From assembly GCA_947331495.1 (NCBI GenBank), contig CAMZOI010000001.1:1612001-1676000 (forward strand): 64,000 nucleotides of DNA, in the 5' to 3' direction. Positions within the stretch are counted from its first letter, which is position 1. The number at the start of each line of letters is the position of its first letter. The DNA is from Erythrobacteraceae bacterium Alg239-R51. GTDB taxonomy: Bacteria; Pseudomonadota; Alphaproteobacteria; Sphingomonadales; Sphingomonadaceae. The position numbers were made by a program, and so were the translations under genes. Under the pieces are notes generated by a model. That model had not been told where the DNA came from. It saw nothing but the letters and a program-made list of their open reading frames with translations, and made no database searches. Below are positions 43,793-52,308 of this stretch, in pieces.

Positions 43793-45160
43793 TTACGAGG
43801 TCCCGACTACCCGGTCAACGAGATTGGCCAGTTGTCCCAAACCGGAATAGTCGAAGGCGTTTCCACCGCCCTTCACGTCGAGGGGACCGAAACCCTTGGC
43901 AAAGCCAAGCTTGGCCGCTTCGCGGAGGCGCAGGCCGCCATGGGCGACCGGGCGGATCTCTCCCGCCAAGGAGACTTCGCCCAACCATACGCTACGATCG
44001 GTCAGGGGTTTGTCGGCAAGTGCGCTGACCAGGGCCGCGGCAACGGCAAGGTCGGCTGCCGGATCGGACAGGCGGTACCCACCCGCGACGTTGAGATAGA
44101 CTTCGGCGGAACTGAAATTCAGCCCGCACCGCGATTCGAGCACGGCAAGCAACATTGCCAGTCGGCCGCTGTCCCATCCCACCACCGCACGGCGTGGCGT
44201 TGCCCCCGATTGCAGCCGGACGATCAGCGCCTGGATTTCGACCAGCACCGGGCGTGTTCCTTCGATGGCAGGGAAAACTGCACTGCCCGCCATTGGTTCA
44301 TCGCGTCCCGACAGGAAAAGCAGCGAAGGATTGGCGACTTCCTCAAGACCCTCGCCCGCCATCGAGAAAACCCCGATCTCGTCGACCGCGCCGAAGCGGT
44401 TCTTGAGCGCACGGAGAATCCGGTACTGGTGACTGCGCTCCCCCTCGAAGCTCATCACCACATCGACCATGTGTTCCAGCACCCGGGGGCCAGCGATACT
44501 GCCGTCCTTCGTGACATGTCCGACCAGCACAAGCGCAACACCGCTTTCCTTGGCATAGCGGATAAGTTCGAATGCGCATCCGCGCACCTGGCTGACCGTT
44601 CCCGGAGCGCCTTCTATCGTGTCGGAATGCATTGTCTGGATCGAATCGATCACCAGCAATTTGGGTGCTTCCATCGCGCCAAGCGTAGTTAGGATGTCGC
44701 GAACATTGGTGGCCGCCGCCAGTTTGACCGGCGCATCGGACAGTCCGAGCCGTGCGGCGCGCATTCGTACCTGGGCAGTCGCTTCCTCGCCGCTGACGTA
44801 AACCACATTCCCCCCGCCGCGCGCGACCTTGCCTGCCGCCTGCAGCAACAGTGTCGACTTACCGATGCCCGGATCGCCCCCCATCAGGATGGCGGAACCC
44901 GGCACCAATCCCCCGCCCAGTGCCCTGTCGAACTCGTCCAGCCCGGTCTTCTGCCGCGTTGGCAACGCGCCTGGCTTGTCCAGATCGACGAACTCGACCG
45001 CCCGGCCGCCGCTCGACAGATCGTGCTTGAGCGAAAACACGGTCGCTGGCGCATCCTCAACCAACGTGTTCCATTCGGCGCAATCGCCACACTGCCCCTG
45101 CCAGCGATGAGACACGCTGCCGCACGCCTGACAGACATAACGTTTCTTGGGCTTTGCCAT
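43793..45160 (-). CDS. radA: DNA repair protein RadA
   Basis: 455 residues. N-terminal zinc finger (CQACGSVSHRWQGQCGDC), RecA-like ATPase with Walker A GDPGIGKSTLLL, KNRFG motif (LKNRFGAVDEIGVF) and a C-terminal Lon-like domain (DSGRLAMLLAVLES, AGGYRLSDPAADLAVAAAL). Helps branch migration in recombination. First gene of the radA-cvpA-IscU-like-MFS-alr run on the minus strand. Confidence 0.96.
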   Translation of the reverse strand: MAKPKKRYVCQACGSVSHRWQGQCGDCAEWNTLVEDAPATVFSLKHDLSSGGRAVEFVDLDKPGALPTRQKTGLDEFDRALGGGLVPGSAILMGGDPGIGKSTLLLQAAGKVARGGGNVVYVSGEEATAQVRMRAARLGLSDAPVKLAAATNVRDILTTLGAMEAPKLLVIDSIQTMHSDTIEGAPGTVSQVRGCAFELIRYAKESGVALVLVGHVTKDGSIAGPRVLEHMVDVVMSFEGERSHQYRILRALKNRFGAVDEIGVFSMAGEGLEEVANPSLLFLSGRDEPMAGSAVFPAIEGTRPVLVEIQALIVRLQSGATPRRAVVGWDSGRLAMLLAVLESRCGLNFSSAEVYLNVAGGYRLSDPAADLAVAAALVSALADKPLTDRSVWLGEVSLAGEIRPVAHGGLRLREAAKLGFAKGFGPLDVKGGGNAFDYSGLGQLANLVDRVVGTS

Positions 45161-45231
45161 GACCGATCGCTAGCTGGAACAATTCAGGAACGCAATTGCC
45201 TTTGCAAAACGGGGCGTGCACAAGGCGAACG

Positions 45232-47547
45232 ATGCGGCAGAAAGAACTGCGAATTGCCTTGGTCTGCTATGGCGGCGTAAGCCTTGCAGTCTATATGCAC
45301 GGGGTCACGCGGGAGCTGTGGCAGGTAGCAAGGGCAAGCCGCGATTTCCATTCCGAAGCTGCTTCCCGCACAGGGGTGGACGCGGTCTATCGCCGCGTGC
45401 TGGAAACGATCGCGGATGAACGGGACCTTCGCGTACGCGTGCTGCCCGATATCATGAGCGGGGCCAGCGCGGGGGGCATCAACGCGGTGTTTCTGGCCCA
45501 GGCGATCTTCTCTGGCCAGAGCCTCGAGCCGCTGACCGACCTCTGGCTGGAAGTCGCGGACACCGATCAGCTGATCGATCCGGAGGCGCGGCTGCGATGG
45601 CGTTTCGGCAAAGTGTGGGCGCAGCCTTTCGCCAGCTGGTTGCTCGGCCGCCCGGGCAACGAGATCGCCGATACCGTCGCACCCGAAACGCGAGAGGAGG
45701 TCCGGCGCAAGGTTTCCCATCTCATCCGCGGACGCTGGTTCGAACCACCGTTCTCCGGTATCGGTTTTTCCAAATTGCTCGAGCGCGCATTCACCGCAAT
45801 GGGTGAAACGTCGATCGAGGATCCGTTGCTGCCGCCCAGGCATCCGCTCGATCTTTACGTCACTGCGACTGATTTTCACGGGCATCTGGAACAATTGCGC
45901 CTGAACAGCCCGCCAGTAGTCGAGGACAGCGAGCACCGCATGCCGATTAGCTTTCGCGAGCGCACGCCGGAAGCGGGCGGGACGGATCTCGCCAATCCGC
46001 TCGAGCTGGTGATGGCTGCGCGCGCCACGGCGAGCTTCCCGGGTGCCTTTCCCCCATTGCGGATCGGAGAAATCGACGAACTGGCCAAGGCGACGGGTCG
46101 ACAATGGCCCGGAAGGGAGCGCTTTCTCAATCGGATCATGGCGGCGCACGTCGCGCGCGGAAACGCGGAATACGTATCGCTGATCGATGGATCGGTGCTC
46201 GTCAACAAACCTTTCGCGGGCGCAATCGACGCATTGCAGGGCCGCCCCGCCCAGCGCGAAGTAGACCGACGCTTCGTCTACGTCGATCCGCGACCCGACC
46301 GTTTCGGCGACCGCGAAGGCAGGATCGAAAAACCGGTCGGATTCTTTTCGACGATCTTTGGATCGCTATCGACAATACCGCGCGAACAGCCAATCCGCGA
46401 TAATCTGGAGCAGCTGGAAGAACAAAGCCGTGAAGCGGAACGCCTGTCACGGATTGTTGCCTCCCTGCGACCGGAGGTCGATGTGGCAGTCGACCGGCTG
46501 TTCGGACGCACGCTGTTCCTCGACCGGCCGACCCCGGCACGGCTAAAAGCGTGGCGGCAGAAGGCGCAGCAGGCAGCCGCAGAAAGCGCGGGCTATGCGT
46601 TTCATTCCTACGCGCAGGCGAAGTTCTCCGGCATCGTCGCGCGGCTTGCCCGCCTAGCAATAAACGGAGCGCCAAAACTTGGCTTTTCCGAAAGCGTTCC
46701 CGTCGAAACCGTGCTGCGCGGCGAATTGCAACGGCGCGGTCTGGCGAGCCTGGCCGCCCCCGGCGGCGGAGCCAATCCCGAAGCGATAGACTTCTTTCGC
46801 GAGCACGATATCGGCTTTCGTATCCGCCGGCTAAGACTGCTTGCCCGACGCCTCGCCCGGGACTGGGAGGCCGATCCCGATATTTCCGACGAAGCGCTCG
46901 AACGCGCGCGCGAAGCAGTGTTCGAAATCCTCGCCCTCTATTTCGAGAAGGAGGGCCTTGCCGCACTCGGCCCGGCGTTTGAAACCGTCGCCGAGCAAGT
47001 CATGGCCGATCCGGGCACGATGCTCGACATGCTCGAGGCCAAGCGTCTCCTGCCCGATGTCGATGAACAGGCAGAAGTCATGCTGGCTCAGGCGTTGACC
47101 GATATGCCCAAGAACCTGAAGCGGCGAATGCTGCTCGCTTACCTGGGGTTCCCGTTCTACGATGTCGCCACATTACCGCTGTTGCGCAATGAAGGGCTGA
47201 CCGAATTCGATCCGGTAAAGGTCGACCGCATCAGCCCTGACGATGCGCGCAGTATTCGTCAGGGCGGGACCAGGGCGACCTTGCGCGGAACCGAGTTCTA
47301 CCATTTCGGCGCATTTTTCAGCCGGGCCTATCGCGAGAACGATTATCTTTGGGGACGCCTGCACGGTGCCGAGCGCATGATCGACCTACTTTGTTCCACC
47401 GTAGACAAACCGCTGGATGACAACAGTATCAGCGGTTTCAAGCGTGACGCCTTTCACGCGATCCTCGACGAGGAACAGGATGGTTCGCGCTGTTCGCAAC
47501 GCCTGATCGATGAAATCCGTGGCGAGGTAAGCGAGCGACTGGCCTAA
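45232..47547 (+). CDS. Large patatin-like protein (putative lipase)
   Basis: 771 residues. Patatin fold at the N-terminus: start block LRIALVCYGGVSLAVYMHG, nucleophile GxSxG in MSGASAGGINAVF, and the catalytic Asp in LIDGSVLVNKPF. A long helical C-terminal part follows, as in the large patatin-like family found in actinobacteria and alphaproteobacteria. Start ATG 45232 has AAGG about seven bases upstream; the upstream in-frame ATG at 45196 lacks this. The stop overlaps the dnaJ stop by 4 bases, tail to tail. Confidence 0.85.
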   Translation: MRQKELRIALVCYGGVSLAVYMHGVTRELWQVARASRDFHSEAASRTGVDAVYRRVLETIADERDLRVRVLPDIMSGASAGGINAVFLAQAIFSGQSLEPLTDLWLEVADTDQLIDPEARLRWRFGKVWAQPFASWLLGRPGNEIADTVAPETREEVRRKVSHLIRGRWFEPPFSGIGFSKLLERAFTAMGETSIEDPLLPPRHPLDLYVTATDFHGHLEQLRLNSPPVVEDSEHRMPISFRERTPEAGGTDLANPLELVMAARATASFPGAFPPLRIGEIDELAKATGRQWPGRERFLNRIMAAHVARGNAEYVSLIDGSVLVNKPFAGAIDALQGRPAQREVDRRFVYVDPRPDRFGDREGRIEKPVGFFSTIFGSLSTIPREQPIRDNLEQLEEQSREAERLSRIVASLRPEVDVAVDRLFGRTLFLDRPTPARLKAWRQKAQQAAAESAGYAFHSYAQAKFSGIVARLARLAINGAPKLGFSESVPVETVLRGELQRRGLASLAAPGGGANPEAIDFFREHDIGFRIRRLRLLARRLARDWEADPDISDEALERAREAVFEILALYFEKEGLAALGPAFETVAEQVMADPGTMLDMLEAKRLLPDVDEQAEVMLAQALTDMPKNLKRRMLLAYLGFPFYDVATLPLLRNEGLTEFDPVKVDRISPDDARSIRQGGTRATLRGTEFYHFGAFFSRAYRENDYLWGRLHGAERMIDLLCSTVDKPLDDNSISGFKRDAFHAILDEEQDGSRCSQRLIDEIRGEVSERLA

Positions 47548-48668
47548 GCGCGCAGCGCCGTTTTCAGCTTGTCGAAGAAACCGCGACTTTCCGGACATTC
47601 GTCGCCGGTCTCGAGTTCGCGGAACTGTTCGAGCAGACCACGTTGTTCCTTGCTCAGCCGGGTAGGTGTCTCGACGGCGACTTCGATGATCATGTCGCCG
47701 CGCCCCCGCCCCTGCAAAACCGGCATGCCGGCACCACGTTGCCGCAACTGCTTGCCCGACTGGATACCGGCCGGGATCTCTATGGTCGCAGTCTCTCCAT
47801 CGAGATTGGGTATATCGACCGAGCCGCCAAGCGCGGCCTTCGTGAAACTGATCGGTACGCGCGTAGCCAGCGTGGTGCCTTCGCGCTGAAAGATCGAATG
47901 CGGTTTGACGTGCACGAAGATGTACAGATCGCCAGACGGTGCGCCGCGCGGCCCGGCCTCGCCCTTGCCCGACAAGCGAATGCGCGTGCCCGTATCGACG
48001 CCGGGGGGAATGTCCACAGCGAGTTTCTGCGCAACATCCACGCGCCCTTCGCCACGGCAATCACGGCATGGTGAGGCGATCACCTCGCCACTGCCATGGC
48101 AGTTCGGGCAAGGTCGTTCGACCACGAAGAAACCTTGCTTCGCCCTGACCTTCCCCTGGCCGCCGCACAGATTGCAAGAGCGCGCATGCGTACCGGGCGT
48201 TGCGCCGGATCCATGGCAGGTGTCGCAATTCTGAGAAACTTCGATCTCGATCTCTGTCGACTTGCCATGAAAAGCATCTTCGAGATCGATCTGCATGTCG
48301 TAACGCAAATCGGCACCGCGACGGGCACGCGCCCGACCGCCGCCACCGCCACCGAATGCGCTACCGAAAATGGTTTCGAAAATGTCGCCGATATCGCCGA
48401 AGTCGGCACCGGCATGACCGCCGCCGGGGCCGCCTTGTTGAAATGCGGCATGGCCGAAGCGATCATAGGCGGCGCGTTTCTGCGGGTCCTTGAGCACTTC
48501 ATAAGCGGCGCTGACGGCCTTGAAAGTGTTTTCGCTTTCGGTGCAGCCCGGATTGCGGTCCGGGTGGTGTTTCATCGCGAGCTTGCGATAGGCGGACTTG
48601 ATCGTCGCGCCATCCGAATCGCGGCTTACCCCGAGAAGTTCGTAAAAGTCGATATCGGTTGCTGGCAT
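47544..48668 (-). CDS. dnaJ: Chaperone DnaJ
   Basis: Co-chaperone stimulating DnaK ATPase. 374 residues: J domain with HPD (MKHHPDRNPG), Gly/Phe-rich linker, four zinc-finger CxxCxGxG repeats (CDTCHGSG, CNLCGGQG, CPNCHGSG, CRDCRGEG), and the C-terminal substrate-binding region. It follows dnaK on the minus strand after 79 bases that contain a hairpin. Confidence 0.97.
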   Translation of the reverse strand: MPATDIDFYELLGVSRDSDGATIKSAYRKLAMKHHPDRNPGCTESENTFKAVSAAYEVLKDPQKRAAYDRFGHAAFQQGGPGGGHAGADFGDIGDIFETIFGSAFGGGGGGRARARRGADLRYDMQIDLEDAFHGKSTEIEIEVSQNCDTCHGSGATPGTHARSCNLCGGQGKVRAKQGFFVVERPCPNCHGSGEVIASPCRDCRGEGRVDVAQKLAVDIPPGVDTGTRIRLSGKGEAGPRGAPSGDLYIFVHVKPHSIFQREGTTLATRVPISFTKAALGGSVDIPNLDGETATIEIPAGIQSGKQLRQRGAGMPVLQGRGRGDMIIEVAVETPTRLSKEQRGLLEQFRELETGDECPESRGFFDKLKTALRA

Positions 48669-48694
48669 GTCGATCCCGTCCGGCGTGAAAATCT

Positions 48695-48729
48695 AACCGC
48701 CACCGGCGCTGATGGCACCGGTGGCGGTT
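48695..48729 (-). terminator. Hairpin between dnaK and dnaJ
   Basis: A perfect 12-bp stem, AACCGCCACCGG at 48695-48706 and CCGGTGGCGGTT at 48718-48729, loop 11 bases, followed on the minus strand by TAGATTTT. It could act as a partial terminator lowering dnaJ relative to dnaK, or protect the 3' end of dnaK mRNA. Confidence 0.6.
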
Positions 48730-48747
48730 CTTGTCCTCATCGGCTGA

Positions 48748-50682
48748 TCAATTTTTCGCGTCTTCGTCGACTTCGGAGAATTCCGCATCGACCACTTCTT
48801 CCTCGGATCCGCCTTCGCTACCGGTATCAGCACCGCCTTCCGGAGTCTCCGAAGAGGCATCGGCCTGCTCCTGCTCGTAGATCGACTGGCCCATTTTCAT
48901 CGCCGACTGCGACAGGTCCTGCGCCTTGGCATTGATATCTGCCGGATCGTCGCCTTCGAGCGCGGTCTTGAGCGCCGCGACCTTCTCTTCGACTTCGCTC
49001 TTCAGCGAAGCGTCGATCTTGTCGCCATGCTCTTCAAGCTGCTTTTCGGTCGTGTGGACGAGACTTTCGGCCTGGTTGCGGGCTTCGGCACCTTCCTTGC
49101 GCTTCTTGTCCTCGTCAGCGAATTTTTCAGCATCCTGAACCATCTGGTCGATATCGGCGTCGGACAAACCGCCCGAAGCCTGAATCTTGATGGTCTGCTC
49201 CTTGCCGGTGCCCTTGTCCTTGGCACTGACATTGACGATACCGTTGGCGTCGATGTCGAACGTCACCTCGATCTGCGGCACCCCGCGCGGCGCGGGGGGA
49301 ATCCCGACAAGATCGAAATTGCCGAGCAGCTTGTTATCAGCCGCCATTTCGCGTTCGCCCTGGAAAACGCGGATCGTGACCGCCTGCTGATTGTCTTCGG
49401 CTGTCGAATATGTCTGCGACTTCTTGGTCGGGATCGTGGTGTTGCGGTCGATCATGCGGGTGAACACGCCGCCCAACGTCTCGATACCGAGCGACAATGG
49501 CGTCACGTCGAGCAGCAGCACATCCTTCACGTCACCCTGGAGGACGCCGGCCTGGATTGCCGCACCCATCGCCACGACTTCGTCCGGGTTGACGCCGGTA
49601 TGCGGTTTCGTGCCGAAGAATCCCTCGACCACTTCGCGGACCTTCGGCATGCGAGTCATGCCGCCGACCATGATCACTTCGTCGATCTCGTCCTTCGAGA
49701 CACCGGCATCGGCCAGAGCCTTCTTGCACGGCTCGAGGGTCCGCTTGATCAGATCACCGACCATCTTTTCGAGGTCCGAACGGCTGATCGTTTCGACAAG
49801 GTGCAACGGCGTGGACGACCCCCCTTCCATGCGCGCGGTGATGAAGGGCAGGTTGACTTCGGTGGTCTGCGCCGAGCTCAGCTCGATCTTGGCCTTTTCC
49901 GCTGCTTCCTTGAGGCGCTGCAGAGCGAGCTTGTCGGTCCGCAGGTCCATGTTTTCCTTCTTCTTGAACTGGTCTGCTAGGTATTCGACGATCGCGCTGT
50001 CGAAATCTTCACCGCCAAGGAAAGTATCGCCATTGGTCGACTTCACTTCGAATACGCCGTCTCCGATCTCGAGGATCGAGACGTCGAACGTGCCGCCGCC
50101 AAGGTCATAGACAGCGATGGTCTTGCCGTCTTCCTTGTCCATACCATAGGCGAGTGCCGCCGCCGTTGGCTCGTTGATGATGCGCAGCACTTCGAGCCCG
50201 GCAATCTGGCCGGCGTCCTTGGTCGCCTGGCGCTGGGCGTCATTGAAATAGGCAGGAACGGTGATGACCGCCTGCTTCACGTCTTCGCCCAGATAGCTCT
50301 CGGCGGTTTCCTTCATTTTCTGAAGGATAAAGGCGGACACCTGGCTGGGCGAATATTCCTCGCCGCCCGCTTCGACCCAGGCATCGCCGTTCTTGCCCTT
50401 GACGATGTCGTAGGGGACGAGGTCCATGTCCTTCTTGGTCAGCGGATCGTCGAACCGGCGGCCGATCAGGCGCTTGATCGCAAAGAGCGTGTTGTCCGGA
50501 TTGGTGACCGCCTGGCGCTTGGCCGGCTGCCCGATCAGGCGCTCGTTGTCCTTGGTGAAGGCGACGATTGACGGCGTGGTACGGGCGCCTTCCGAATTTT
50601 CGACGACCTTGGGTTTGCCGCCATCCATCACGGCAACGCAGCTATTGGTTGTGCCGAGGTCGATACCGATTACTTTAGCCAT
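48748..50682 (-). CDS. dnaK: Chaperone DnaK (Hsp70)
   Basis: 644 residues. N-terminal ATPase with [15 protein letters not shown], phosphate 2 block [15 protein letters not shown] and adenosine block [14 protein letters not shown]; then the substrate-binding domain ([17 protein letters not shown]) and an acidic C-terminal tail ending EVDEDAKN. Start ATG 50682 ([10 protein letters not shown]) with a GGGG ribosome-binding site; an upstream in-frame reading to 50733 is not conserved. Preceded by the RpoH-type promoter at 50784-50811 and followed by dnaJ. Confidence 0.98.
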   Translation of the reverse strand: MAKVIGIDLGTTNSCVAVMDGGKPKVVENSEGARTTPSIVAFTKDNERLIGQPAKRQAVTNPDNTLFAIKRLIGRRFDDPLTKKDMDLVPYDIVKGKNGDAWVEAGGEEYSPSQVSAFILQKMKETAESYLGEDVKQAVITVPAYFNDAQRQATKDAGQIAGLEVLRIINEPTAAALAYGMDKEDGKTIAVYDLGGGTFDVSILEIGDGVFEVKSTNGDTFLGGEDFDSAIVEYLADQFKKKENMDLRTDKLALQRLKEAAEKAKIELSSAQTTEVNLPFITARMEGGSSTPLHLVETISRSDLEKMVGDLIKRTLEPCKKALADAGVSKDEIDEVIMVGGMTRMPKVREVVEGFFGTKPHTGVNPDEVVAMGAAIQAGVLQGDVKDVLLLDVTPLSLGIETLGGVFTRMIDRNTTIPTKKSQTYSTAEDNQQAVTIRVFQGEREMAADNKLLGNFDLVGIPPAPRGVPQIEVTFDIDANGIVNVSAKDKGTGKEQTIKIQASGGLSDADIDQMVQDAEKFADEDKKRKEGAEARNQAESLVHTTEKQLEEHGDKIDASLKSEVEEKVAALKTALEGDDPADINAKAQDLSQSAMKMGQSIYEQEQADASSETPEGGADTGSEGGSEEEVVDAEFSEVDEDAKN

Positions 50683-50783
50683 GGTTTCCCCATCTGTTAC
50701 AATTAGTTGGACACCGCTCTGCTGGCTTCCCACAATCGGCGAAACCGGTCGGCGGTTCGTTTCACTGGTGTGTTACGCGGGTG

Positions 50784-50811
50784 ATATAGGTGCGGTTTTT
50801 CTTGGCACAAG
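50784..50811 (-). promoter_or_regulatory. Heat-shock (RpoH-type) promoter of dnaK
   Basis: On the minus strand CTTG (50811-50808), exactly 17 bases, then CCTATAT (50790-50784) matches the alphaproteobacterial sigma32 pattern CTTG-N17/18-CYTATNT. It lies about 100 bases upstream of the dnaK ATG and points at it. No CIRCE operator (TTAGCACTC inverted repeat) is seen here, so dnaK seems RpoH-controlled rather than HrcA-controlled. Confidence 0.7.
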
Positions 50812-50860
50812 GGACGCGCCAAGCTAGTTTTGGCCAGCCATTACAGGACGGGGAATTCCA

Positions 50861-51349
50861 ATGAACAAGCTGATTTACGCTGCAATTCTGCTCGCCGGGA
50901 CATCATTCGGCATCGCAGCGTGCAGTGATTCCACGAACGAAAATACCGAGGTTGATGCGGGCGCGGAAACGATCGACGGGATTGAGATTTCAGACGCTCG
51001 GCTGATGCTGCCGCCGGTCGCTGGCAATCCCGCGGCGATCTATTTCGACGTGACCAACAATGGCGAACGCAACATCGCCTTCAGGAGCGCCGAAGTCGAA
51101 CAGGCGGGCCGGGCCGAAGTTCACGACATGATGGAGTACGATTTCGAGATGGTCATGGGCGAAGCGCCGCCGATCATGGTCGAAACAGGCAGCACGGTCG
51201 CATTCGAACCGGGCGGCAAACACATCATGGCGTTTGAACTTGCCGAAGGGTTCGGCGAAGGCGACAGCACCGAAGTTACGCTGATCGCCGCGGGCAACCG
51301 CCGCCATACGTTCGAAGCCGCGGCGCAGGCGGCCGGGGACGATCGCTGA
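50861..51349 (+). CDS. Copper chaperone PCu(A)C family lipoprotein
   Basis: 162 residues. Lipoprotein signal MNKLIYAAILLAGTSFGIAAC (Cys21). The PCu(A)C copper site is recognisable: His and Met in EVHDMMEYD and VMGEAPP, then GGKHIMAFEL near the C-terminus (H-x-M). It delivers Cu(I) to the CuA site of cytochrome oxidase in known cases. ATG 50861; divergent from dnaK. The next gene overlaps its stop. Confidence 0.85.
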   Translation: MNKLIYAAILLAGTSFGIAACSDSTNENTEVDAGAETIDGIEISDARLMLPPVAGNPAAIYFDVTNNGERNIAFRSAEVEQAGRAEVHDMMEYDFEMVMGEAPPIMVETGSTVAFEPGGKHIMAFELAEGFGEGDSTEVTLIAAGNRRHTFEAAAQAAGDDR

Positions 51350-51888
51350 ACGATCCGCGCGATAGACTTGGGGTAGAAAGCCATGATGCGAAGGTTCCGG
51401 CGCCCTGCCCGGCTGGCGGTGAGCGACGGCTGACACCTGGCGAAATCACGCTGGCGCAATCCGTCTTCGGATTTGCGATAGATTACGACCGGGTCGCGAT
51501 ACGGCGCCGCAAGTGGTTTCCGTTTCAGCCAAAGCGCGTAACCATGGCGCCGCGCGGACATCTGCATTTCCATCCCCGCGGAACTGCGTATTGCGACGAT
51601 TTTTCGAGAGAGACGATCATCCGCCAGGGTCTGCTGATCCATGAACTGACGCATGTCTGGCAAACGCAGACCAAGGGGGAATGGTATCTGGTCACGCATC
51701 GCATGCCGTGGGCCCGCTATGACTATTCGCTCAAACCCGGATTGCCACTTGAGAAATACGGTATCGAACAGCAGGCTGAAATCGTGAAGCACGCATTCTG
51801 GCTACGAAATGGGGTGAGGATCGCCGGAGCACCGGACGCTTCCGCCTACCGATTGTTGGTCAGGTTCCCTGGAGCAGTCGACGTCTGA
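51346..51888 (+). CDS. HELTH-motif protein (Vgr-related type), start codon CTG
   Basis: The metal-binding-like motif IHELTHVWQ resembles a HEXXH zinc site; MAPRGHLHFHPRG and LPLEKYGIEQQAEIVKHAFWL are conserved features I associate with the 'vgr related protein' of sphingomonads. The first canonical start is ATG 51544 (114 residues), but this removes LTPGEITLAQSVFGFAID and IRRRKWFPFQPK, which look conserved. The frame is open upstream to CTG 51346, which overlaps the PCu(A)C stop as CTGA. No ATG, GTG or TTG lies between. I use CTG (180 residues). Function unknown. Confidence 0.65.
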   Translation: MNDPRDRLGVESHDAKVPAPCPAGGERRLTPGEITLAQSVFGFAIDYDRVAIRRRKWFPFQPKRVTMAPRGHLHFHPRGTAYCDDFSRETIIRQGLLIHELTHVWQTQTKGEWYLVTHRMPWARYDYSLKPGLPLEKYGIEQQAEIVKHAFWLRNGVRIAGAPDASAYRLLVRFPGAVDV

Positions 51889-51899
51889 TGGCAGAAAGA

Positions 51900-51927
51900 A
51901 AAGGCCGCTCCAGACAGAGCGGCCTTT
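51900..51927. terminator. Bidirectional terminator
   Basis: A perfect 11-bp stem AAAGGCCGCTC (51900-51910) with GAGCGGCCTTT (51917-51927), 6-base loop, A-rich on the left and T-rich on the right. It sits between convergent genes ending at 51888 (+) and 51949 (-) and can stop both. Confidence 0.8.
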
Positions 51928-51948
51928 CGAAATTCGAAGTGAGAAAAC

Positions 51949-52245
51949 CTAGCGCCAGTAACGCGCGTAGCGATCGTCGCCACGGCAATCATCGTCAAGG
52001 TAGCGACCGCCGCGTTCGTAGAAACCGTCGCAATCGTTGTCCTTGTCCTTGAAATAGCCTGCAATGCCGCCGATCGCAGCCCCAGCAAGAGCATATGTTT
52101 CGAAATCTTCGCCAGTAATTGCGGAGGCAGCAGCGCCGGCTGCAGCGCCAAGGCCGGCGCCCTCGACAGCGTAATTCTCGGCACAACCGCCGAGACCCAG
52201 CGCAGACATGGCAAGCGCGGGGGCGAGTAGCATCTTCGTTTTCAT
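51949..52245 (-). CDS. Glycine-zipper lipoprotein, small
   Basis: 98 residues. Lipobox LGGC (Cys21) after MKTKMLLAPALAMSALG; a glycine-zipper stretch GAGLGAAAGAAASAITG and ALAGAAIGGIAGYF; an acidic, Cys-containing C-terminus (DNDCDGFYERGG, DDDCRGDDRY). It resembles the 17-kDa surface-antigen/YMGG glycine-zipper outer-membrane lipoproteins. ATG 52245 with GGAG at eight bases. 63 bases separate it from the DUF885 gene. Confidence 0.75.
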   Translation of the reverse strand: MKTKMLLAPALAMSALGLGGCAENYAVEGAGLGAAAGAAASAITGEDFETYALAGAAIGGIAGYFKDKDNDCDGFYERGGRYLDDDCRGDDRYARYWR

Positions 52246-52308
52246 TTCCGTATCTCCATTGCTTCCCTGTGGCCCAAATACGGATGAGTTGCGATGCCGT
52301 TCCTGACC

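Noticed and set aside
51383..51434. Frameshift in the HELTH-motif gene, using ATG 51383
   Set aside because: The frame from ATG 51383 stops after 16 codons and does not look conserved; the other frame reads through without a break.
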